Shown here one piece after another: positions 5,291 through 8,683 of a DNA stretch of 8,683 bases (its first letter is position 1; every line of letters begins with the position of its first letter). The notes under the pieces are model-generated. The model was not told the origin of the DNA and made no database searches. It saw only the letters and a program-made list of their open reading frames with translations. The translations under genes were made by a program, and so were the position numbers. The stretch is taken from positions 22,393 to 31,075 of the forward strand of contig CAJTSL010000046.1 of NCBI GenBank assembly GCA_910578845.1, written 5' to 3'. The stretch comes from an uncultured Lachnospiraceae bacterium (GTDB taxonomy: Bacteria; Bacillota; Clostridia; Lachnospirales; Lachnospiraceae).

Positions 5291-6819
5291 TTCCTTATAT
5301 AAGTCTTAAAGAAAATCTCACGCTCCACCACATAAATATCATGCCTGTCATCACAACGCACGGCAAGATAGTCCCCCGGCTTTCCGAGTGTATATTTCTC
5401 TGCGTCCCATCTTGTGAACACTTTGACCCTGTTAGTCAACTCTTTCGCATGGATATGCGTGCCACCATTTGCCATACAGACTTTCGCATAATCCGAAAGA
5501 TATAACACAGTCCGGTCAGCCCTGTTATGGATCGTCGGACGGTATGCGGTCTGGACCGCATGTTCCGCCATACTATAAGGCTCTCCTGTCGGTTCGTAAG
5601 TTTTCTCAAATATGCTTCTACGGTTCGGATATACTTCTCCCTTGATGCCAATCATGATGATCAGATCCGGCTCCACCACCATATCCACGTCACCCTCTAA
5701 CGTACGGATGGTAATCGGCGTGCCAACCGGCAGGATATCCGTTGCCTGTACGAAACCAAGCGGCATCCTCTTCTTCACATAAATCTGCATATCGGAAACG
5801 TCAATTTCACATTCTGCGGATACGATGATCCGGCTATTGTCAAAATAGTCATTCAGCCGCTCGCTAAAAAAAGCTTCCGAATGCAGCGTCGGATAAGAGG
5901 ATTCATAAAGCGCCTTGCTGATAAACCCGCCTGCTTTCTCATAATGCCCTCCCCCGGAACCGATGCCGTCCGCAAGGAATGCCGCCAGCTCGTTTGCCTG
6001 TACTTCTTTGACACAGCTTCGTACTGAAAATTTATACCCTTCTTTCCACTCATTATATACTACACAGGTATGTACTTCCGCAACCTGTAACAGGAAATCA
6101 CTGATGAGTCCCAGAATATTCGGGTCGCAAGGCTGTGCCTTGATAATAGCGTAATGATAATCGTCATTATAAATATGACGGATAAGCGCTACCCCGGCAA
6201 TCTCTAATTCATGCAGCGATAGATTTGAATTACGGAATAGCTGCACCAATGTCTTCTCACAGGGCAGGCCTTCCCGCATATCCATATCCAGCGGGTTGAA
6301 GATCTCCGCAAACTGGTTCGTATCGGTATAAAGCCCATAGTAAAGAGCCGTTCCAAGCTTTTTATCCTCGATTTCAAATCCCTCTTCCCTGAGCATGTCC
6401 CAGACTAACGTAGAACAGCTTCCAAATTCCGGGTTAATCCTAGCCATTTCTATATCGCGTATTTCGATCTGATGATGGTCAATAATCGCCACATTCTGAG
6501 CCGGTATCTTCGTAACATTCCCCGCTCCATACTGGCAATCTACCGTAATTAGCACGCCAGGCAGCATTTGCCCCGGCATATCCTTTACCAGTTCTTCCGG
6601 TTGTCTAATATAGTCAATCTCTATATCCAAATGCTCCAGCATCAGGCGCAGATTAGATTTCTGGATCTCTTGGATGCCTGAATAGATAAGCCTGGCGTCT
6701 TTCCCCTGACTGACAAAATATGTATACAGCGCATACCCGGAAGCAATCGTATCCGCGTCCGGGTTGTCATGACATTGTATCGTAACCGGATGAAAACATA
6801 ATAAATCAGATAATCTCAT
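5287..6819 (-). CDS. DHH/DHHA1-family phosphoesterase with a C-terminal extension
   Basis: A protein of 510 residues. The N-terminal DHH domain carries all expected metal ligands: motif I HDNPDAD (17-23), motif II VDCQYG with D94, motif III DHH (114-116), and D166 in YYGLYTDTNQF. The DHHA1 domain ends in GSGGGHYEKAGG (287-298), the substrate-binding loop. This core resembles NrnA/RecJ-like enzymes that cleave short oligonucleotides or cyclic dinucleotides with Mn2+; the exact substrate is not visible. Residues about 330-510 extend beyond the usual 310-330-residue NrnA length. They contain two related motifs: VYPNRRSIFEKTYEP (397-410) and PGDYLAV, then IYVVEREIFFKTY (481-507), the second resembling the PGDYG domain. 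There is no signal peptide or membrane segment, so it is cytosolic. It follows the lipoprotein gene by 53 bp and overlaps the microprotein start by 4 bp. The ribosome-binding site is weak: AAGGAG is 17 nt away, with only GAGAGA nearer. Confidence 0.88.
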   Translation of the reverse strand: MRLSDLLCFHPVTIQCHDNPDADTIASGYALYTYFVSQGKDARLIYSGIQEIQKSNLRLMLEHLDIEIDYIRQPEELVKDMPGQMLPGVLITVDCQYGAGNVTKIPAQNVAIIDHHQIEIRDIEMARINPEFGSCSTLVWDMLREEGFEIEDKKLGTALYYGLYTDTNQFAEIFNPLDMDMREGLPCEKTLVQLFRNSNLSLHELEIAGVALIRHIYNDDYHYAIIKAQPCDPNILGLISDFLLQVAEVHTCVVYNEWKEGYKFSVRSCVKEVQANELAAFLADGIGSGGGHYEKAGGFISKALYESSYPTLHSEAFFSERLNDYFDNSRIIVSAECEIDVSDMQIYVKKRMPLGFVQATDILPVGTPITIRTLEGDVDMVVEPDLIIMIGIKGEVYPNRRSIFEKTYEPTGEPYSMAEHAVQTAYRPTIHNRADRTVLYLSDYAKVCMANGGTHIHAKELTNRVKVFTRWDAEKYTLGKPGDYLAVRCDDRHDIYVVEREIFFKTYIRK

Positions 6820-6872
6820 ATAAAAGTCTCTCTTTCTCCTTTTCGTTGCCTATTCCGTCTCTGTCTCACATA

Positions 6873-8435
6873 TTACCAGCTTTTCGTCAATTCCATCTCC
6901 CAATCCAAAGTATACGGCCCATCCTCCATAGCAAGCAGTTCTTCATAGCTTTGATAACGGCGCAGTGTAGGCGAATTTTCCGTCAGGCACGGGTCACTTT
7001 GCCAAAACTGATAGCCAAGCATATAAGCACTCACCATCTCTTCCCAGGAAGGATACATTTTCTGCAAAATAAGAGAATTTTCTAGTGAAGCGTCCATTGC
7101 TTCTTCATAATCCATATATCCACAGACATAGAAATCCGCATATAACTGATTTGCCCTGCATAAATCCCATGCGGCAATATAGTCGGCGTCCATGCCGTCC
7201 TGATACATATAATAAGCAATGACATAACGGAAAAGGTTCTCCTCTATGCCGGAGTCCATCAGCTCCTGCATAAAGGTTTCTTCCTCATCCTCCAAGATTC
7301 CCATTTCTGCCAGCTCTTCCATACACTCACGGCACTTCTCTTTATGCCCGCTCTCAAGGAGGCTCTCTACTGTCTCTAACGCAGATTCCCTATCCTCTAT
7401 GCCCCAGTCCCTTTCCAGGATGGCGCGGCAAAACTCCGCATTATAATCAGTTGCTTCCATCCCGCCTACAATCCGCCAATCACAGGAATTACTATAAGTA
7501 AGCGGCGCATAGGTAGCATTAAACCATAGGATAGTCTCCGGAAGGCTCTTATCAGGATTCCGGTTCCCCGTCAGTTCCTCATTTGCCGCAAGCCATTCCC
7601 CGCTTGCCTTCATCGCTTCCAGGTCAACATGATAGCAAGCCGCCAGCTCGTCTATAATAAGCGCCGTTTCCTCATCCGCTCCCGCTTCAAGCATCTCTAA
7701 GTTCCACATTACGCCTACGCCCTCTTTATCTTGTACATCCAGATAACATAGTATCTTCTTCTCAAAAGGCGTCCCGTTGAAATCTTCCGTTGTCACTGTC
7801 ATCATCCAGTATCTGTCCTTGCCGTTTTTCATGACTTCTTCCACCCGGATGTCCGTGTAGCCTGCTTCTTCATCCTGCCAGCTCTCCTGGATATATTCAA
7901 TTGACTCATCAAAATATTGCTGTAAGAAGATGGCTGACTCCATATCACATGCTGTGGCGGAAAACGTAAGGCCATGATCATAATAGAAAACCATCCCATC
8001 CTCATTGCTGTTCCCGATTGGCGCATAAACATCATACAAAGCCTTATCACCATAATAGTCTTCTACTGCAACCAATTCCACATACTGCAAATCCGCTACA
8101 TCAACAGCGTCACCGCTCCTTCCCGGTGCGTCCCGATCGGGATCTGCCTGTCCGCCGTCCGCATTTTCGTTCTCTCCCTTACCCTTTTCGTTCCCCGTTG
8201 TGCCTGTCTCATCCGCTGCGCTTCCTGTCCCCTCTGCGCCAGCCTCATCTGCTGCGCCTCCTGCTCCATCCGCGCCTGCCTCACCCGCTGCGCTTCCTGT
8301 TCCTTCTGTGCCTGTCTCATCCGCAGATGCCTTGCCGCAGCCTGCAAGCGATAATGATAACACGAATGCCAGGATCATTCTCCCTGCGCCCGGCAGCTTC
8401 GTTGCCCACTTCTCATTCTTTCTCTTCCCTCTCAT
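6873..8435 (-). CDS. DUF1266-domain lipoprotein
   Basis: A protein of 520 residues. A basic start (MRGKRKNEKW), hydrophobic core (MILAFVLSLS) and lipobox LAGC with C33 mark a lipoprotein anchored to the outer face of the cytoplasmic membrane. Residues 38-85 are four 12-residue Gly/Ala/Glu/Thr repeats, followed by an acidic, Gly-rich linker to about 112. Residues 115-290 form an unrecognised globular domain (YYDHGLTFSATACDMESA, then YWMMTVTTEDFNG). The C-terminal part (about 300-520) fits DUF1266: WGIEDRESALETVESLLESGH (344-364) and AAWDLCRANQLYADFYVCGY, EEAM, then SWEEMVSAYMLGYQFW (421-478). The function of DUF1266 is unknown to me. The start at 8435 is supported by AAAGGA, 7-8 nt upstream. 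It is the first gene of the minus-strand cluster; the DHH gene follows after 53 bp. Confidence 0.85.
   Translation of the reverse strand: MRGKRKNEKWATKLPGAGRMILAFVLSLSLAGCGKASADETGTEGTGSAAGEAGADGAGGAADEAGAEGTGSAADETGTTGNEKGKGENENADGGQADPDRDAPGRSGDAVDVADLQYVELVAVEDYYGDKALYDVYAPIGNSNEDGMVFYYDHGLTFSATACDMESAIFLQQYFDESIEYIQESWQDEEAGYTDIRVEEVMKNGKDRYWMMTVTTEDFNGTPFEKKILCYLDVQDKEGVGVMWNLEMLEAGADEETALIIDELAACYHVDLEAMKASGEWLAANEELTGNRNPDKSLPETILWFNATYAPLTYSNSCDWRIVGGMEATDYNAEFCRAILERDWGIEDRESALETVESLLESGHKEKCRECMEELAEMGILEDEEETFMQELMDSGIEENLFRYVIAYYMYQDGMDADYIAAWDLCRANQLYADFYVCGYMDYEEAMDASLENSLILQKMYPSWEEMVSAYMLGYQFWQSDPCLTENSPTLRRYQSYEELLAMEDGPYTLDWEMELTKSW
8181..8324 (-). repeat. 36-bp coding tandem repeat (4 copies) in the lipoprotein stalk
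   Basis: Residues 38-85 divide into ADETGTEGTGSA, AGEAGADGAGGA, ADEAGAEGTGSA and ADETGTTGNEKG, so the period is 12 codons. Copies differ at several positions, which suggests an old or selected repeat, not a fresh expansion. It would serve as a flexible spacer between the lipid anchor and the folded domains. Confidence 0.8.
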
Positions 8436-8449
8436 ATTCTTTTCCTTTC

Positions 8450-8468
8450 TATCTAGCTAATATAGATA
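8450..8468 (-). promoter_or_regulatory. Inverted repeat and possible -10 box upstream of the lipoprotein gene
   Basis: TATCTA (8450-8455) and TAGATA (8463-8468) form a perfect 6-bp inverted repeat with a 7-bp spacer. On the minus strand TATATT (8464-8459) inside it could be a -10 box, and an A-tract lies upstream (about 8483-8491), but no good -35 is visible at 17 bp. It could be an operator overlapping the promoter; support is weak. Confidence 0.3.
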
Positions 8469-8500
8469 ATTACGAAACTCCTGTTTTTTTTACCTAGTTG

Positions 8501-8664
8501 TGCAAAATAGACCAGATCACGAGCAGCGTACTTTAGTAGCCAAAGGCCACATAAGCGGCCTAGTGATTAGGCGCCGTATTAAAACGCCGTATTAAGACGT
8601 CTTATACACCGTTACGAGCGATAATGTAGCGAATGCGGCCCTGCGACGATTTGTCTATTTTGCA
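8501..8664. mobile_element. 164-bp non-coding element with 12-bp perfect terminal inverted repeats (MITE-like or structured repeat)
   Basis: TGCAAAATAGAC (8501-8512) and GTCTATTTTGCA (8653-8664) are exact reverse complements. Complementarity continues imperfectly inward: ATC (8516-8518) with GAT (8648-8650) and GCAG (8523-8526) with CTGC (8641-8644). Internal features are AGGCC-N8-GGCCT (8544-8561), GCCTA-N5-TAGGC (8558-8572), the 11-bp direct repeat CGCCGTATTAA (8572-8582 and 8585-8595) and the perfect palindrome TAAGACGTCTTA (8593-8604). No ORF of useful size is present. AGTTG occurs at 8496-8500 and at 8673-8677, but the second copy is 8 nt outside the repeat, so a target-site duplication is not established. 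It may be a non-autonomous mobile element or a structured RNA; the type label is a best guess. The remaining 19 bp to the window end show no feature. Confidence 0.6.
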
Positions 8665-8683
8665 TCATGTGCAGTTGCCAAAA

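Noticed and set aside
6816..6869. Short GTG-initiated frame between the lipoprotein and DHH genes
   Set aside because: It has no ribosome-binding site, and its composition (mostly Arg, Gln, Glu) is what a purine-rich spacer gives by chance.
8018..8497. Plus-strand frames opposite the lipoprotein stalk
   Set aside because: They are rich in Pro, Ser, Arg and Leu, as expected for the complement of a Gly/Ala/Glu repeat, and overlap a convincing lipoprotein.
8572..8595. CRISPR-like direct repeats
   Set aside because: There are only two 11-bp copies in 13-bp spacing with a 2-bp gap, so there are no spacers; they are part of the inverted-repeat element.

Overview
The window looks like chromosomal DNA of a Firmicute of class Clostridia, most likely Lachnospiraceae. 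The reasons are a moderate-GC coding style, AAGGAG-type ribosome-binding sites, a clostridial-type glutaminyl-tRNA synthetase, a DUF2225 zinc-ribbon protein, a BspA-type leucine-rich-repeat surface protein and a DUF1266 lipoprotein. This placement comes from recalled family resemblance, not from a search.

Layout. Positions 1-258 (minus) hold the start of a small membrane-anchored acidic protein that runs off the left edge. An AT-rich 318-bp divergent intergenic region follows, with a good sigma-A-type promoter for a TetR-family regulator (577-1188, plus). This regulator converges on a long minus-strand block, and the two sides share a bidirectional terminator (about 1187-1220). Read in its own direction, the minus block runs: DUF1266 lipoprotein (8435-6873), DHH/DHHA1 phosphoesterase with an unusual C-terminal extension (6819-5287), a 27-codon microprotein not annotated by usual length cut-offs (5290-5207), a secreted BspA-type LRR protein with a C-terminal NADase-type glycan-binding-like domain (5204-4071), glutaminyl-tRNA synthetase glnS (3931-2231), and DUF2225 (2186-1320). 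The right end (8501-8664) is a non-coding element with 12-bp perfect terminal inverted repeats and much internal symmetry. It looks like a MITE-like or structured intergenic repeat.

How the genes work together. glnS and DUF2225 are 44 bp apart and probably form a housekeeping transcript with its own promoter and a structured leader. The lipoprotein, phosphoesterase, microprotein and LRR genes are closely spaced, and the last three are joined by ATGA stop/start overlaps or a 2-nt gap, so they are probably co-translated. Two of the four products are exported (one lipid-anchored, one with a signal peptide) and one is a cytosolic phosphoesterase. A shared cell-envelope role is an inference only.

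Most noteworthy: the 164-bp inverted-repeat element, the ATGA-linked microprotein, the duplicated C-terminal motif of the DHH protein, and the glnS leader, which has two hairpins and a six-codon leader ORF carrying the only good Shine-Dalgarno sequence. I saw no complete transposase, CRISPR array, rRNA or tRNA. There is no direct proof of a new defence or signalling system.
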